Of a stretch of DNA of 64,000 nucleotides, positions 9,331 to 19,250 are shown in pieces (the first letter of the stretch is position 1; every line of letters begins with the position of its first letter). This DNA is from Novosphingobium sp. 9 (GTDB lineage Bacteria; Pseudomonadota; Alphaproteobacteria; Sphingomonadales; Sphingomonadaceae): contig NZ_CP022708.1 in NCBI RefSeq assembly GCF_025340265.1, positions 147,501-211,500 on the forward strand. The letters run 5' to 3'. The notes beneath the pieces were generated by a model that had not been told where the DNA came from, did not search any database, and saw nothing but the letters and a program-made list of their open reading frames with translations. The position numbers and the translations under genes are program-made.

Positions 9331-10578
9331 TCAAGGGGTGAGAACCACCATCGATACGCCGTGTGCGGGAACTTGCGCCGACCACGATTTCGACATCTTG
9401 CCCAGATCGCGATGGCCCCAGAGATCGCGGACCGACAGCACGGCGGCCGGTTTGTAGTCCAACTGAGACCAGTCGACCGACAGACGCATCGGCGCATCGC
9501 CGCGATTGAACAGCAGCACTGCCCGTCGCCCGTCCGTCAGCGTGCGGACCCAGACTTCGCCGTCCCCCTGTCGCGAGATGCGCCGCCCCTGACGGCCCAG
9601 CGCGTCCTGATCGACCGCGATGACTTCGCGGTTCATCAGAATTGCAGCGGTTCCGGGTGTCATGGCGGCGATATCGTTGCCCGCGATCAGCGGTGCTGCC
9701 ATCATCGCCCAGAGCGAGAAATGGCTGCGGTACTCGGTGTCGGTCATGCCGCCGTTGCCCACTTCGAGCATGTCGGGGTCGTTCCAGTGGCCGGGCCCGG
9801 CGAAGGGCCAGAGCGGTTCGTTGAGATCGACGATGTCGGTCATGCCCAGGGCATAACCATGCTTGCCGCTCCACTTGTCGGTGATGTCGGGCGTCGTGCG
9901 CCACAGATTGCCGATCTTCGCCGCCCACAGCCAGGGACGCGTGCTGCCCCATTCGCACAGCGAGAATACGATGTCGCGCCCGGTGGCACGCAAGGCATCC
10001 GCCATCAGTGCATAGGCTTCCTGGGAATCGCGCGATCCGGTGGAGCACCAGTCGTACTTCAGGTAATCGACGCCCCATCCGGCATACGTCTGGGCATCCT
10101 GAAACTCGTGCCCCTGGCTGCCGGGGCGGCCGCCGCAGGTCTTGCTTCCGGCATCGGAATAGATACCGAACTTCAGGCCTCTGGTGTGGATATAGTCGGC
10201 CAGCGCCTTGATACCGTGGGGAAACGCCTTGGCATTGGCGGTGATGAAGCCCTTGTCGTCCCGCGCCCCGTGCCAGCAGTCGTCGATCACCACATACTGA
10301 TAGCCCGCCGCTTTCATGCCCGATGAAACCATGGCATCGGCAGTATCGCGAATGGTCTGTTCGGAGATGTTGCAGGCGAACCGGTTCCAGCTGTTCCAGC
10401 CCATCGGCGGGGTGAGTGCCAGCCCGTTGGCGTGGCGCGCGGGATCGAGCGAAGGCGGAAGCCGGTTGGGGTCGATGTCGTCCGCCAGTGCGGGACGGGC
10501 GATCAGCGCCAGCAAGAGCGTCAACAGCGCGGCGCGAAGCAGGGGCATGCGTGATTTCAGGGACATCGGGGCTCTCAT
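9331..10578 (-). CDS. Alpha-galactosidase, GH27
   Basis: Removes terminal alpha-1,6-galactose from galactomannan- or raffinose-type glycans. 415 residues with an N-terminal signal peptide (hydrophobic stretch about 11-32), so periplasmic or exported. GH27 hallmarks: TPPMGWNSWN (57-66), YVVIDDCW, KFGIYSDAG, the nucleophile Asp176 in YLKYDWC and the acid/base region GPGHWNDPDMLEVGNGG (261-277). A C-terminal beta-sandwich domain follows. The ATG at 10578 overlaps the stop of the GH3 gene by 4 bp; an internal ATG at 10566 has an RBS-like GAGAGC before it and is the alternative. It is the last gene of the receptor-halogenase-GH3-GH27 operon. Confidence 0.93.
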   Translation of the reverse strand: MRAPMSLKSRMPLLRAALLTLLLALIARPALADDIDPNRLPPSLDPARHANGLALTPPMGWNSWNRFACNISEQTIRDTADAMVSSGMKAAGYQYVVIDDCWHGARDDKGFITANAKAFPHGIKALADYIHTRGLKFGIYSDAGSKTCGGRPGSQGHEFQDAQTYAGWGVDYLKYDWCSTGSRDSQEAYALMADALRATGRDIVFSLCEWGSTRPWLWAAKIGNLWRTTPDITDKWSGKHGYALGMTDIVDLNEPLWPFAGPGHWNDPDMLEVGNGGMTDTEYRSHFSLWAMMAAPLIAGNDIAAMTPGTAAILMNREVIAVDQDALGRQGRRISRQGDGEVWVRTLTDGRRAVLLFNRGDAPMRLSVDWSQLDYKPAAVLSVRDLWGHRDLGKMSKSWSAQVPAHGVSMVVLTP

Positions 10579-13097
10579 TTGGGGCAGACGGCGCCAGTGG
10601 GGTCCGCATCCAGTTCGACATCGGCGATCGAGAAAGTCAGGCCGCTGTCACCATCGAGCACGAAAGGTTGCGAAACGCGGTTCATGTCGGCGCCCGCTTG
10701 CTGGAAGCACGCGAGAAGCACTTTCACGCTGCCCCACTGGCCGGGTGGGGCCGTGAACACTTGCGCGGCGTCCAGCCGGGCCTTGCCAAGGCCCAGAGTT
10801 GCGCCCTTGAGCGAACCGCTGTCGAGGCGATAGTTCACGCGCAGCGTCAGTTGCGCGTTGGTCTGGCGCCCCAGATCGACTTGCGGACCTGCGATGCGAG
10901 CCTGCCCCGGGCCGGTGAACGCGAACTGCCGTGCGCCCTCCTGTTTCCCCGCGCCGTCGACATTGCGAACCTCGACGGCGCCTTGCGTCTCCAGTTTCCA
11001 GGGAGGCACGAAACGTCCGGGCCGGTAATAGAGCGAGATGTTGGCCAGCGAGGCGTCGAGACCGGCCTCTTCGCTGAGGCGGGAAACCGTCACATGATCG
11101 GCGTAGGTCAGGCCGTAGCCGTAAGCGAACTGCGGATCGTAGCCCGGCTGGCCGACGTTGTTCGCGAACTGTGCCGCCGTCTTTGGCCACGAGTAGCTGA
11201 GCTTGCCGCGAAAATCGTGAGAGGGCTTGCCGTCGCGTCCGGCCACCAGCACATCGGCGATGCCTTCTCCTTCCGAGCCGGGAAGGAAGGCGGCGACGAA
11301 GGCATCGGAGGCGTTGATCTCCGGGTTCACCCACAAGGCACGGCCGGACAGAAACACCGAGACGGTGGGAATGCCTTGCGCCTTCAGGGCCTTCAACTGC
11401 GCCAGCGCCTGCTTGTCTCCCGGCTGGAATTCCAGCGTCGAGATGTCGCCGACCATTTCCGCATAAGGTGTCTCGCCAAACACCACCACGGCAACATCCG
11501 GGCGCGGGCCGTGGACCGTGCCGTCGGTGCTGAGCGTGGCGCTGCCGCCTGCCTTCTCGATGGCGGACTTGAGGCCTGCCCAGATCGTGGTCGCACCGGG
11601 GAAATCGGCATTGGTGTTGCCGGTGCCCTGCCACGAAAGGGTCCAGCCGCCCGATTGCAGGCCGATGTCATCGGCATGGGAGCCGGTCACGAGCACGCGC
11701 TGGCCGGGCCGGATCGGCAGCAGGCCGCCGTTGTTCTTGAGCAGCACCAGCGATTCCGCCACCGCCTGCCGCGCCACCGCACGATGCGCCGGAATGCCTA
11801 GCTGCGACTGGTGTTCGAAGGGCCGCGCCGGATCGAACAGGCCGAGCTTCAACTTCACCCGCAGGATACGGCGCACGGCATCGTCGATGCGCGACATCGG
11901 GATCTTGCCCTCGCGCACTTCATGCTCGGTATTCTCGTAAAGCGCTTTCCAGTCCTGCGGGACCATGGCCATGTCGAGACCGGCGTTGAAGGTCTGTGCG
12001 CAATCGGCATTGGTGCAGCCGGGAATCTGGCCGTGTGCGTTCCAGTCGCCCACCACGAAGCCCTGGAACCCGAACGCGCCTTTCAGCACGCCGGTCAGCA
12101 GCGAGGTGTTGCCGTGGTTCTTCACGCCGTTCCATGACGAGAAGCTCGCCATGACCGTCATCGCGCCTGCATCGATCCCGCCGATGTAGCCGGGAGCATG
12201 GACCTTGATGAGCGTTTCCTCGGACACTTGCGCATCGCCCTGATCGATCCCGTCGTGCGTGCCGCCATCGGCGAGGAAGTGCTTGATCGAGGCCGCGACC
12301 TGTCCGTTCTGGATGCGCCCTTTTCCCGGTGCCCCCTGAAGCCCGCGCACCATGGCGGCGGCATATTCGCGGGTGATTTCGGGGCGTTCGCTATAGCCCT
12401 CGAAGGCGCGGCCCCAGCGGTCGTCCTGCGGTACGGTGACGGTCGGCGCAAAGGCCCAGTCGAAGCCCGAAGCGGCGCTCTCGGCGGCGGTCACTTCGCC
12501 GATCTTCTCGATCAGCGCGGGATCGCGCATCGCGCCGAGTCCGACGTTGTGCGGAAAGATCGTGGCGCCGAACACGTTGGAATTGCCGTGGACGGAATCC
12601 ATTCCGAAGATCGTGGGAATGGGCACATGGCCGGGGCGCTGCTCCAGCGAGACCTTGCGAAAGGCATCGGCAGTCGCGATCCAGTCACCCACCGGCCCGC
12701 GATCGTTGCCGCTGAGCGGGGGATCGTTGCCTCCGCCCAGCACCGAGCCGAGCGGGTATTCGCGCAAGTCTTCGGGCTTCACCGAGGCGATGGAGCCCTG
12801 GATCATCTGGCCGACCTTCTCGTGCAGCGTCATGCGCGCCATCAGCGCGGTGATTTTCGCCTCGGTCTCGGGATCGACCAGACCCACGCTGTGCGCTCTG
12901 GGCCAGAGTGCCGGATGCGCCGTGGCCGCATTCGCGGGCGCTCCGGCGGAGAGTGCAGCACCGGATGCCGGAGGAGGGGAGGCGTCCGGTGCTGCACTCT
13001 CCGCCAGCGCAACCGAGGCGCAGGTCAGCGCCGAGGCGGCCATCAGGCCGGCGGCCGACAGGCGGCGATGAGAGAGGGGCGAGCGGGATTTCGTCAT
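10575..13097 (-). CDS. GH3 beta-glucosidase / glucan 1,4-beta-glucosidase
   Basis: Exo-acting beta-glycosidase. I chose the ATG at 13097 (840 aa): it overlaps the halogenase stop by 4 bp and begins a signal peptide ending near ALAES (residues 31-34). Upstream extension in the same frame is only antiparallel shadow. GH3 features: QMIQGSIASV, FGMDSVHGNSNV, KHFLADGG (272-279) and the nucleophile Asp351 in FVVGDWNAHGQ. A second domain (LVLLKNNGGLLPI, GGWTLSWQGTGN, YGYGLTY) and a C-terminal sugar-binding-like domain ending near DADPTGAVCPK follow. Related proteins are annotated 1,4-beta-D-glucan glucohydrolase. The natural linkage cannot be read directly. Confidence 0.92.
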   Translation of the reverse strand: MTKSRSPLSHRRLSAAGLMAASALTCASVALAESAAPDASPPPASGAALSAGAPANAATAHPALWPRAHSVGLVDPETEAKITALMARMTLHEKVGQMIQGSIASVKPEDLREYPLGSVLGGGNDPPLSGNDRGPVGDWIATADAFRKVSLEQRPGHVPIPTIFGMDSVHGNSNVFGATIFPHNVGLGAMRDPALIEKIGEVTAAESAASGFDWAFAPTVTVPQDDRWGRAFEGYSERPEITREYAAAMVRGLQGAPGKGRIQNGQVAASIKHFLADGGTHDGIDQGDAQVSEETLIKVHAPGYIGGIDAGAMTVMASFSSWNGVKNHGNTSLLTGVLKGAFGFQGFVVGDWNAHGQIPGCTNADCAQTFNAGLDMAMVPQDWKALYENTEHEVREGKIPMSRIDDAVRRILRVKLKLGLFDPARPFEHQSQLGIPAHRAVARQAVAESLVLLKNNGGLLPIRPGQRVLVTGSHADDIGLQSGGWTLSWQGTGNTNADFPGATTIWAGLKSAIEKAGGSATLSTDGTVHGPRPDVAVVVFGETPYAEMVGDISTLEFQPGDKQALAQLKALKAQGIPTVSVFLSGRALWVNPEINASDAFVAAFLPGSEGEGIADVLVAGRDGKPSHDFRGKLSYSWPKTAAQFANNVGQPGYDPQFAYGYGLTYADHVTVSRLSEEAGLDASLANISLYYRPGRFVPPWKLETQGAVEVRNVDGAGKQEGARQFAFTGPGQARIAGPQVDLGRQTNAQLTLRVNYRLDSGSLKGATLGLGKARLDAAQVFTAPPGQWGSVKVLLACFQQAGADMNRVSQPFVLDGDSGLTFSIADVELDADPTGAVCPK

Positions 13098-14659
13098 GTC
13101 TGTTCCTGGGCAACCTGTTGAGGGCGATGGACGGGGGAGGGCGCTGCTGTTGCGGCGCCGGTCCCGGTCAGAAAGTCGGCATGGGATGGCGCGGCAGCGC
13201 TGGCCTGCGTCAGGGCCTCGTCCATGCGGGTAAAGGCGGTGGCGAGATCGGTGTCGGCCATCCGGTCGGCCAGCGGATCGTGGCGCACAGGCAGCAGGTC
13301 GAACCCTGCGAACATCGACAGCCAGCTCGGCGGCTGGAACGTATCCCATTCGAGACGCGGCAGCTTGCCCGCCTGGGTGAATGCCGCGATCCGCGCTTGC
13401 AGTGTATCCGGCAGATCGAGCCCACGGGCGCGATCCCACAGCGTTTCGCCATCGCGACGGTTGGCCCAGTAGTGCAGCAGCAGGAAATCGCGGATGCGCG
13501 CGTATTCCAGCGTCGTGATCCGGTTGAACTCGGCAGCGAGGGCGGGGGCGAAGCCGCGGTCGGGGAAATGGTTCAGCAGGCGCTCGATGCCGCTCTGGAT
13601 CAGGGTGATGCTGGTCGATTCCAGAGGTTCCAGAAAACCTGCCGCCAGTCCGATGCCCACGCAGTTGCGTTCCCATATCCGCACGCGGTGTCCGGCGCGG
13701 AAACGCAGCAGGTTGGGCTGGCTGAGCGCCTCGCCTTCGAGCGAGCCCAGCAGCACCGCCGTCGCCTCGTCATCGCTGATCAGGCTGCCGTCGTAGACAT
13801 AGCCATTGCCGACCCGGTGCTGGAGCGGGATGCGCCACTGCCAGCCTGCCGTCCGTGCCGTCGCGCGGGTATAGGGGGTGATGGCATCGCCGTGGACGCA
13901 TGCCATGGCGACCGCGCGATTGCAGGGCAGCAGATCGCCCCAGTCCTCGAACGGCACGCCAAGCGCACTACCCAGCAGCAGGCTGCGAAATCCCGAGCAA
14001 TCGACGAACAGGTCTGCCTCCAGAACCTGCTCGTCCTCCAGCACGACATGGGTAATGTCGCCGCTTTCTGGGTGAAGCGTCACGTCACGTACTTTGCCTT
14101 GCACATGCCGGACGTTCAGCTCGTCGCGCGCGCGGCGGGAAAGGTAGGCGGCGAACAGACCCGCGTCGAAGTGGATCGCCCAGTCGAAGTTGCCCAGATC
14201 GTTGGGCACTGGCTCGGCGGGAAGCAGGACCTGCCCTGCCATCGCCAGCCGGGTGGGCAGGCAGTAGTGTGCCAGCGGCGTCCTGTCGCCAGCCGCGCGG
14301 CGCTTGAGCCAGTACTGGTGAAAGGGGACGCCGAAGGCATCGGCGCCGTAGCGACCGAACGGGTGGAAGAAGCTCTCCCCCCGGCCCGACCAGTCGCGGA
14401 ATTCGATCCCCAGCTTCACGGTGCCCTGGGTCTGATGCATGACGTCGAAGATATCGGCATCTATCGCGCGCAGGTAATCGCGGATTGCGGGCACGGTGGC
14501 TTCCCCCACGCCGACCGTTCCGATCTCGGGACTTTCGACAAGGGTTATGGCAATCGGCAGGCCCTTGAGGCGGACCGCCAGCAGATTGGCGGCCATCCAT
14601 CCGGCCGTGCCGCCACCGACGATAAGGATGGATCGGATCGCATGTTCGGACATCGGCAA
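13094..14659 (-). CDS. Tryptophan-halogenase-family flavoprotein
   Basis: FAD-dependent protein of the PrnA/RebH superfamily, 521 residues. It has the dinucleotide motif GGGTAGW (15-21), the halogenase lysine at Lys82 (TVKLG, equivalent to Lys79 of PrnA), the WQWRIP motif (273-278) and the GFLEPLEST segment with Glu344 (341-349). The halogenation residues are therefore present. In sphingomonads and Caulobacter such genes are often found directly downstream of TonB receptors in glycan loci, with no known halogenated product. The natural role, halogenation or another oxidation, is unknown. An alternative start is the second ATG at 14653. It lies between the receptor and GH3 genes, with a 4-bp overlap at its end. 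Confidence 0.9.
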   Translation of the reverse strand: MPMSEHAIRSILIVGGGTAGWMAANLLAVRLKGLPIAITLVESPEIGTVGVGEATVPAIRDYLRAIDADIFDVMHQTQGTVKLGIEFRDWSGRGESFFHPFGRYGADAFGVPFHQYWLKRRAAGDRTPLAHYCLPTRLAMAGQVLLPAEPVPNDLGNFDWAIHFDAGLFAAYLSRRARDELNVRHVQGKVRDVTLHPESGDITHVVLEDEQVLEADLFVDCSGFRSLLLGSALGVPFEDWGDLLPCNRAVAMACVHGDAITPYTRATARTAGWQWRIPLQHRVGNGYVYDGSLISDDEATAVLLGSLEGEALSQPNLLRFRAGHRVRIWERNCVGIGLAAGFLEPLESTSITLIQSGIERLLNHFPDRGFAPALAAEFNRITTLEYARIRDFLLLHYWANRRDGETLWDRARGLDLPDTLQARIAAFTQAGKLPRLEWDTFQPPSWLSMFAGFDLLPVRHDPLADRMADTDLATAFTRMDEALTQASAAAPSHADFLTGTGAATAAPSPVHRPQQVAQEQT

Positions 14660-14739
14660 CGCTCCATGAAGCAGCGTCTGGCAGGCTTTCCCTCGCCGCA
14701 GACCTGAAAAAAGGCGCGACGAGGGAAGGTCGGCAGGGA

Positions 14740-17700
14740 TCAGAACTTCACGCGCACACCTGCGGTGTATCGCCGCTCGAAGATGTTGTTGTAGGCGCTC
14801 TCGTCCTTCCAGGTGAGATAGTAGTGCTCGTACTCGCCGGTGAGGTTCGAGCCCTGTGCATAGACGGTGACGTTGGGCGTCACGTCATAGCTGAGCGAGG
14901 CGTCGACGTAGTTGGTCGGAGCCTGATACAGTTCCAGCCCGCTGATGCCGCCAAAGTCCGATTGCACGGCGCGCTTCGACCGGAAGTTCCAGGCGACGCG
15001 GGCCTGGAAACGCGAGTCCTGATAGAACAGCGCGGCGTTGGTCTGGAATTCCGAGTTGTCCTGGAAGGGCACCTTGTTCCCGGCCAGATCCTTCTGCCCG
15101 GAGTCCGAGGGCGACCAGGTGAAGTTTGTGTCGATGCCGAAGTTGCGCACGATGTTCGGCATGAAGCCGAGATCGCCGAACGACAGCTTGGCACCCGCTT
15201 CGATACCCTGAAGCGTGCCGCCAGTGCCTTGTACCGGCGTGCTGATCGACACAGTGCGATTGCGGACCACGCCATCGTTGTCGGGAAGGTCCGTGCGGAT
15301 GACGTTGCCGCTCTGGATGAAGCTGTCGACGGCGATGTGGAAGGCACCGAGGCTGAGCAGGCTGGCGCGGCCCAGATACCATTCCAGCGAGGCATCGAGG
15401 TTGGTCGCACGCCACGGATCGAGTTGCGGGTTGCCGCTCTGGCTGCCGCCGGTGACGCGGAACACCGGGTTGCCCGGATCGCTGGTGTCGATCGCATAGT
15501 TAGGTGTCAGGCCGCCGCCCCACTGCGCCAGATCGAGCAGGGTCATGGTCTTGGTGAAGGCCACGCGGAACTTCAGGTTGTGCGAAAAGTCGAAAGCCAG
15601 ATTGATTGCGGGCAGGATGTCGGTGAAGTTGCGCTTGGTCTCAACGCTTCCGGCGAGCGTATTGGCCATGCCGTAAGGCTGCGGCGAGCCGGTGACATAC
15701 TGGGTGATGTCGAGCCGGGTATTGATCACCTTGACGCCGCCGTTGCCGCTGAACGGCACGCCGAAGAAGTTGCCGTGGAAGTCCATCTGCGCGTAACCGG
15801 ACAGCTGCTTCACGCCGACCCGGAACGAGGCGCCGGGGTTCATCACCTCGACGTTGCCCGGATAGAACGAGTTCTGGAAGGCAAGCGCATTGTCCATCGC
15901 CGCGGGATCGAGCACGTACATGCTCGGAACACCGGCGACGCCGGGATTGAACAGCTTGACCTGCCCGTTCAGCGTGGGGTCGTTCGCCTTGCGGGTCAGC
16001 CCGGCGGTGTAATAGCCCGAAGCGTCACCGGCGCTGCACGAGGCATCGCTCATCGGCACGTCGAAAGCCTTCCATTTGACGAGGCATCCGTTCGGATCGC
16101 TGGCCTCCCCGGCGTAGAGCGGCGCGGCCCGATCAAACTCGTAATCGTTAATCGAACGTTCGGAGTAACGCCCGCCGAAGCTGATGGTCAGTTCGGGGGA
16201 AGCCTCGTAGCTGGCATCGGCGCGCAGCACCTTGAGATCGCCCTTGCGGCGATAGTTGCCTTCGGACGATGTCGTCTTGAGGGCATAGTCGTTGATGTTG
16301 CCCAGTTCGTTCAGCAACTGCGAGGGCAGGGTGAAGACCGGCTGGTTGCCGGTGAAGTCGACGGTGGCAGGCAGGGAATTGAGCCCGGCGACGGTGTTGA
16401 CCTGATAGCCGTCGGGATTGAACGCGATATCGCCCGTGGGATAGTGGCCGATCCCGCCGGGTTGCCATTGCGAGCCGTCGCTCATGCTGAACTGCATATA
16501 GCTTTGGTCGTAATATTGATGGGCCTTGCCGTAGATGCCGCGAACGGAAGCCTTGAAGGGGCCTCCGTTGTCGAACTTCAGCTCGGCGTTGTAGTTCTGC
16601 GATTCCGACTGATAGCGGTCGTTCTGCGCATAGGAATCGAAGTTGCCGAGATCGTAGTTGTAAACCTGCGTGGTATTGATGTTGTACGTGCGCCCATCGC
16701 TGCCGACATAAGTGGCGCCGGTATCGCGGGACTGGCCGGGCACGAATTCGGCGGCCTGCCAGTTGACGTCCTGCATCTGGAAACCGGCGGTGCGGTCATG
16801 CTCGTCCTGCTTGGTGTAGAAGCCGTCGAGGTTGAGCGTCAGTGCATCGCTGATGATCCACTGGGCCGAGGCGTTGATGCCCAGGCGCTGGCGCTGGTTG
16901 ATCTTGTTCCAGCCGGTGAAACCCTGCGGCACGATGAAGGCATCGTTGGAATCGCCGTCGCCGTTGACGTCCACGCCGCCAGCCACAGGTGTGCCGCGTG
17001 CGCGGGTCGCGGGCGAGAACCCGCCGCTGGAGGTCGCATCTGCCGTGCCTTCGTTATGCAGCGTGGCGCCGTAACCTTCCTGAATGCCGTTGTGCGAGTT
17101 CGACAGGCGCACATCGGAATAGGCCGCGCTGACGAGGAAGCCGAAGCGATCATTATGCCAGGCGATCAGGCCGTTGAAGTTGGGGTCGAACTCATGCTTG
17201 GTCTTGTCGCCATAGGCGCCTTCGGCAGCAGCGGCGAAGGTGAAGCCTGACTTGAGATCGAACGGGCGACGGGTGCGCAGGTCCACGGTGCCTGTGATGC
17301 CTGCATTCAGCAGGCTGGCGGTGCTGGACTTGATGACGTCGGCCCCTGCGAACAGCTGCGAGGGGATGTCGTTGAAATTGGGCTGGATCGTGGTGATCGA
17401 CTGGGCGCCGAGATAGGCTTCGCCATTCAGCAGCGTCGTGACCTGGGGAAGGCCGCGGATGTTGATGGTCGAGCCTTCACCGGCACTGCGCAGGATCTGA
17501 ACGCCGGGAATGCGTTGCAGCGAGTCCGAAATCGTCACGTCAGGAAGCTTGCCGATGTCTTCGGCCGAGATCGAATCGACGACCGACGTCGCATCGCGCT
17601 TGGTGGCGATGGCGCGTTCCTGCGATCCGCGGATGCCGGTCACGACGATATCCGCTGCGCTCTGCTGGTCGCTTGATGTGGCAGTTGGCACATCGGTCTG

Positions 17701-17874
17701 CGCCGTGGCGGTGCCGGCCTGCACGGCGGCGGGCGCTGCCTGAAGGGCGGTTATCGCCGGATTGCCCATGGGGGCTACCGCGTTTTGTGCCTGTGCCTGT
17801 TGCGCCATGCCCATGACGGTAAGCGAACTGGCTGTGAGCAGGGCACCACGCAGCCTAAGACCAAGATGGCTCAT
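14740..17874 (-). CDS. TonB-dependent outer-membrane receptor (glycan locus)
   Basis: Energy-dependent importer of large ligands, 1044 residues. A signal peptide (about 1-29, ending AQA) is followed by a short linker, then DIVVTGIRGSQERAI and a plug domain with ISAEDIGKLPDVTISDSLQR and VTTLLNGEAYLGAQ. A long 22-strand-type barrel ends in aromatic-terminated VRVKF. The length and the conserved GKLPD box fit the large sphingomonad/xanthomonad receptors used for oligosaccharides. The start is supported by GGAG about 10 bases upstream. It is the first gene of a four-gene minus-strand operon with the halogenase-like protein, GH3 and GH27, which suggests its cargo is a plant oligosaccharide. Confidence 0.95.
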   Translation of the reverse strand: MSHLGLRLRGALLTASSLTVMGMAQQAQAQNAVAPMGNPAITALQAAPAAVQAGTATAQTDVPTATSSDQQSAADIVVTGIRGSQERAIATKRDATSVVDSISAEDIGKLPDVTISDSLQRIPGVQILRSAGEGSTINIRGLPQVTTLLNGEAYLGAQSITTIQPNFNDIPSQLFAGADVIKSSTASLLNAGITGTVDLRTRRPFDLKSGFTFAAAAEGAYGDKTKHEFDPNFNGLIAWHNDRFGFLVSAAYSDVRLSNSHNGIQEGYGATLHNEGTADATSSGGFSPATRARGTPVAGGVDVNGDGDSNDAFIVPQGFTGWNKINQRQRLGINASAQWIISDALTLNLDGFYTKQDEHDRTAGFQMQDVNWQAAEFVPGQSRDTGATYVGSDGRTYNINTTQVYNYDLGNFDSYAQNDRYQSESQNYNAELKFDNGGPFKASVRGIYGKAHQYYDQSYMQFSMSDGSQWQPGGIGHYPTGDIAFNPDGYQVNTVAGLNSLPATVDFTGNQPVFTLPSQLLNELGNINDYALKTTSSEGNYRRKGDLKVLRADASYEASPELTISFGGRYSERSINDYEFDRAAPLYAGEASDPNGCLVKWKAFDVPMSDASCSAGDASGYYTAGLTRKANDPTLNGQVKLFNPGVAGVPSMYVLDPAAMDNALAFQNSFYPGNVEVMNPGASFRVGVKQLSGYAQMDFHGNFFGVPFSGNGGVKVINTRLDITQYVTGSPQPYGMANTLAGSVETKRNFTDILPAINLAFDFSHNLKFRVAFTKTMTLLDLAQWGGGLTPNYAIDTSDPGNPVFRVTGGSQSGNPQLDPWRATNLDASLEWYLGRASLLSLGAFHIAVDSFIQSGNVIRTDLPDNDGVVRNRTVSISTPVQGTGGTLQGIEAGAKLSFGDLGFMPNIVRNFGIDTNFTWSPSDSGQKDLAGNKVPFQDNSEFQTNAALFYQDSRFQARVAWNFRSKRAVQSDFGGISGLELYQAPTNYVDASLSYDVTPNVTVYAQGSNLTGEYEHYYLTWKDESAYNNIFERRYTAGVRVKF

Positions 17875-18243
17875 TCCCTCAACACTCCTCTCCTAACGCG
17901 CTGACAACGCGTTTTTTTAGCGGGAAGGGCGCGATACCCGGCGATCTTTGACTTGTCGCTTCTGCCCCGTTTCGTCACGGCATCATGTTAAGATTCGCAA
18001 CAATCCAGAAATCTCTGCAATCTGCCTGTCCGTCAACTTAAATATTTTGATTTGTTTTAGTTAAGGTGATGATTACGTTTGCAATGGCGTGAATCCGGGG
18101 CCTCGCTCAGGGTTAGGTATCTCGCTCGATACATATAAAATAAATCAATTGTCTTATTATTGGGAATTGCGCATGTTGCCTCTTCAATTCCGATAAGAGG
18201 GCGCCCCCAAGCAGGGCAGGCGAACAGGGAGAGGCAGGACATT
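17875..18243. promoter_or_regulatory. Divergent promoter region between the TonB receptor and ROK kinase
   Basis: About 370 bp between oppositely transcribed sugar genes, AT-rich in 18030-18180. It contains the palindrome at 17895-17913. A TTGACG that could be a -35 element reads on the minus strand near 18030. Exact promoters cannot be assigned with confidence. Confidence 0.55.
17895..17913. promoter_or_regulatory. Inverted repeat in the TonB receptor 5' leader
   Basis: AACGCG-CTGACAA-CGCGTT is a perfect 6-base inverted repeat 21 bp upstream of the receptor start, followed by T7 on the plus strand. It could be an operator for a sugar-responsive repressor or a small hairpin. No regulator gene lies nearby. 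Confidence 0.45.
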
Positions 18244-19206
18244 ATGCGCGGCAAACTGACCGTAGAAGACCGTGGGCCGGTCAGGATTGGCATCGATTTC
18301 GGCGGAACCAAGATCGAGGGCGCGGCGCTCGATGCTGCCGGTAACATATTGCTGCGCAAGCGCTTGCCCACGCCTGCGGCATATGATGCTGCGCTTACGG
18401 CAGTCCGAGACGTGGTCATGGATATTGAGGCCCAACTGGGAAGCGGGGCAACGGTCGGGATCGGCACGCCCGGCTCTCTGGTCGCTGCGACGGGGCGCAT
18501 GCGCAACGCCAATGTCACCTATCTCAACGAGCAACCGTTCCTGCACGACCTGCATGAGGCTCTGGGCCGCGATGTGCGACTGGCCAACGATGCCAACTGT
18601 TTTGCCCTGTCCGAGGCGATCGACGGTGCGGCGGCGGGAAGCGAAAGCGTTTTCGGCCTGATCATCGGCACCGGATGCGGTGGCGGATTGGTGTTGGGCG
18701 GCAAGGTTCTGAACGGCCCGCATGGTCTGGCAGGCGAATTGGGGCATGTGCCCCTGCCGGACCCGCAAGGTGAGGAGCTACCTCTGCCGCCGTGCTGGTG
18801 CGGGCAGCGTGGATGCCTTGAATCGTGGATATCCGGTACGGGTTTCCAGCGTTCGCATACTGTCGCAACAGGGCGCGACATGACGGCGCCGGAGATCGTT
18901 GCTGCGGCGGGGCAGGGCGATGGCCCCGCCCGTGCAGCGCTTGACGGTTTTCGTGATCGCCTCGCGCGGGCACTGGCGCTGGTCGCGAACATGGTCGACC
19001 CCGACGTGTTCGTGCTGGGCGGAGGCATGTCCAATGTCGAAGCTATTTATGACGGCCTTGCAGAAGCGATCCGGGCGCGCAGCTTTTCGGGAGCCTGGGC
19101 GGGGTCGGTTGTCCCTGCGCGTTGGGGTGACAGTTCGGGGGTGCGCGGCGCGGCGTTCCTCTGGGAGATCGAGGAAGCTCGCGCGCAGGCGCGAAGTCTC
19201 GCCTGA
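18244..19206 (+). CDS. ROK-family sugar kinase (fructokinase/mannokinase type)
   Basis: ATP-dependent hexose kinase in the cytoplasm. I chose the ATG at 18244 (320 aa), preceded by a GGGAGAGGCAGGA ribosome-binding stretch; a reading from 18160 adds residues unlike the family. Motifs: phosphate loop GIDFGGTKIEG (16-26), GIGTPGSL, NDANCFALSEA, the glycine-rich GTGCGGGLV, and the ROK zinc site made by GELGHV and CWCGQRGCLESWISG. No DNA-binding domain is present, so it is an enzyme, not a ROK repressor. Its placement divergent from the receptor operon suggests it phosphorylates a released hexose such as mannose, fructose or glucose. Confidence 0.9.
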   Translation: MRGKLTVEDRGPVRIGIDFGGTKIEGAALDAAGNILLRKRLPTPAAYDAALTAVRDVVMDIEAQLGSGATVGIGTPGSLVAATGRMRNANVTYLNEQPFLHDLHEALGRDVRLANDANCFALSEAIDGAAAGSESVFGLIIGTGCGGGLVLGGKVLNGPHGLAGELGHVPLPDPQGEELPLPPCWCGQRGCLESWISGTGFQRSHTVATGRDMTAPEIVAAAGQGDGPARAALDGFRDRLARALALVANMVDPDVFVLGGGMSNVEAIYDGLAEAIRARSFSGAWAGSVVPARWGDSSGVRGAAFLWEIEEARAQARSLA

Positions 19207-19250
19207 GCGCGGCATGGCCAATCGGCCAGCGCGACCGGTCGGGAGCCGAG

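Noticed and set aside
14824..17250. 800-codon plus-strand frame
   Set aside because: Mirror of the TonB receptor codons. GC-rich codon bias leaves the opposite frame open; no motif matches any family.
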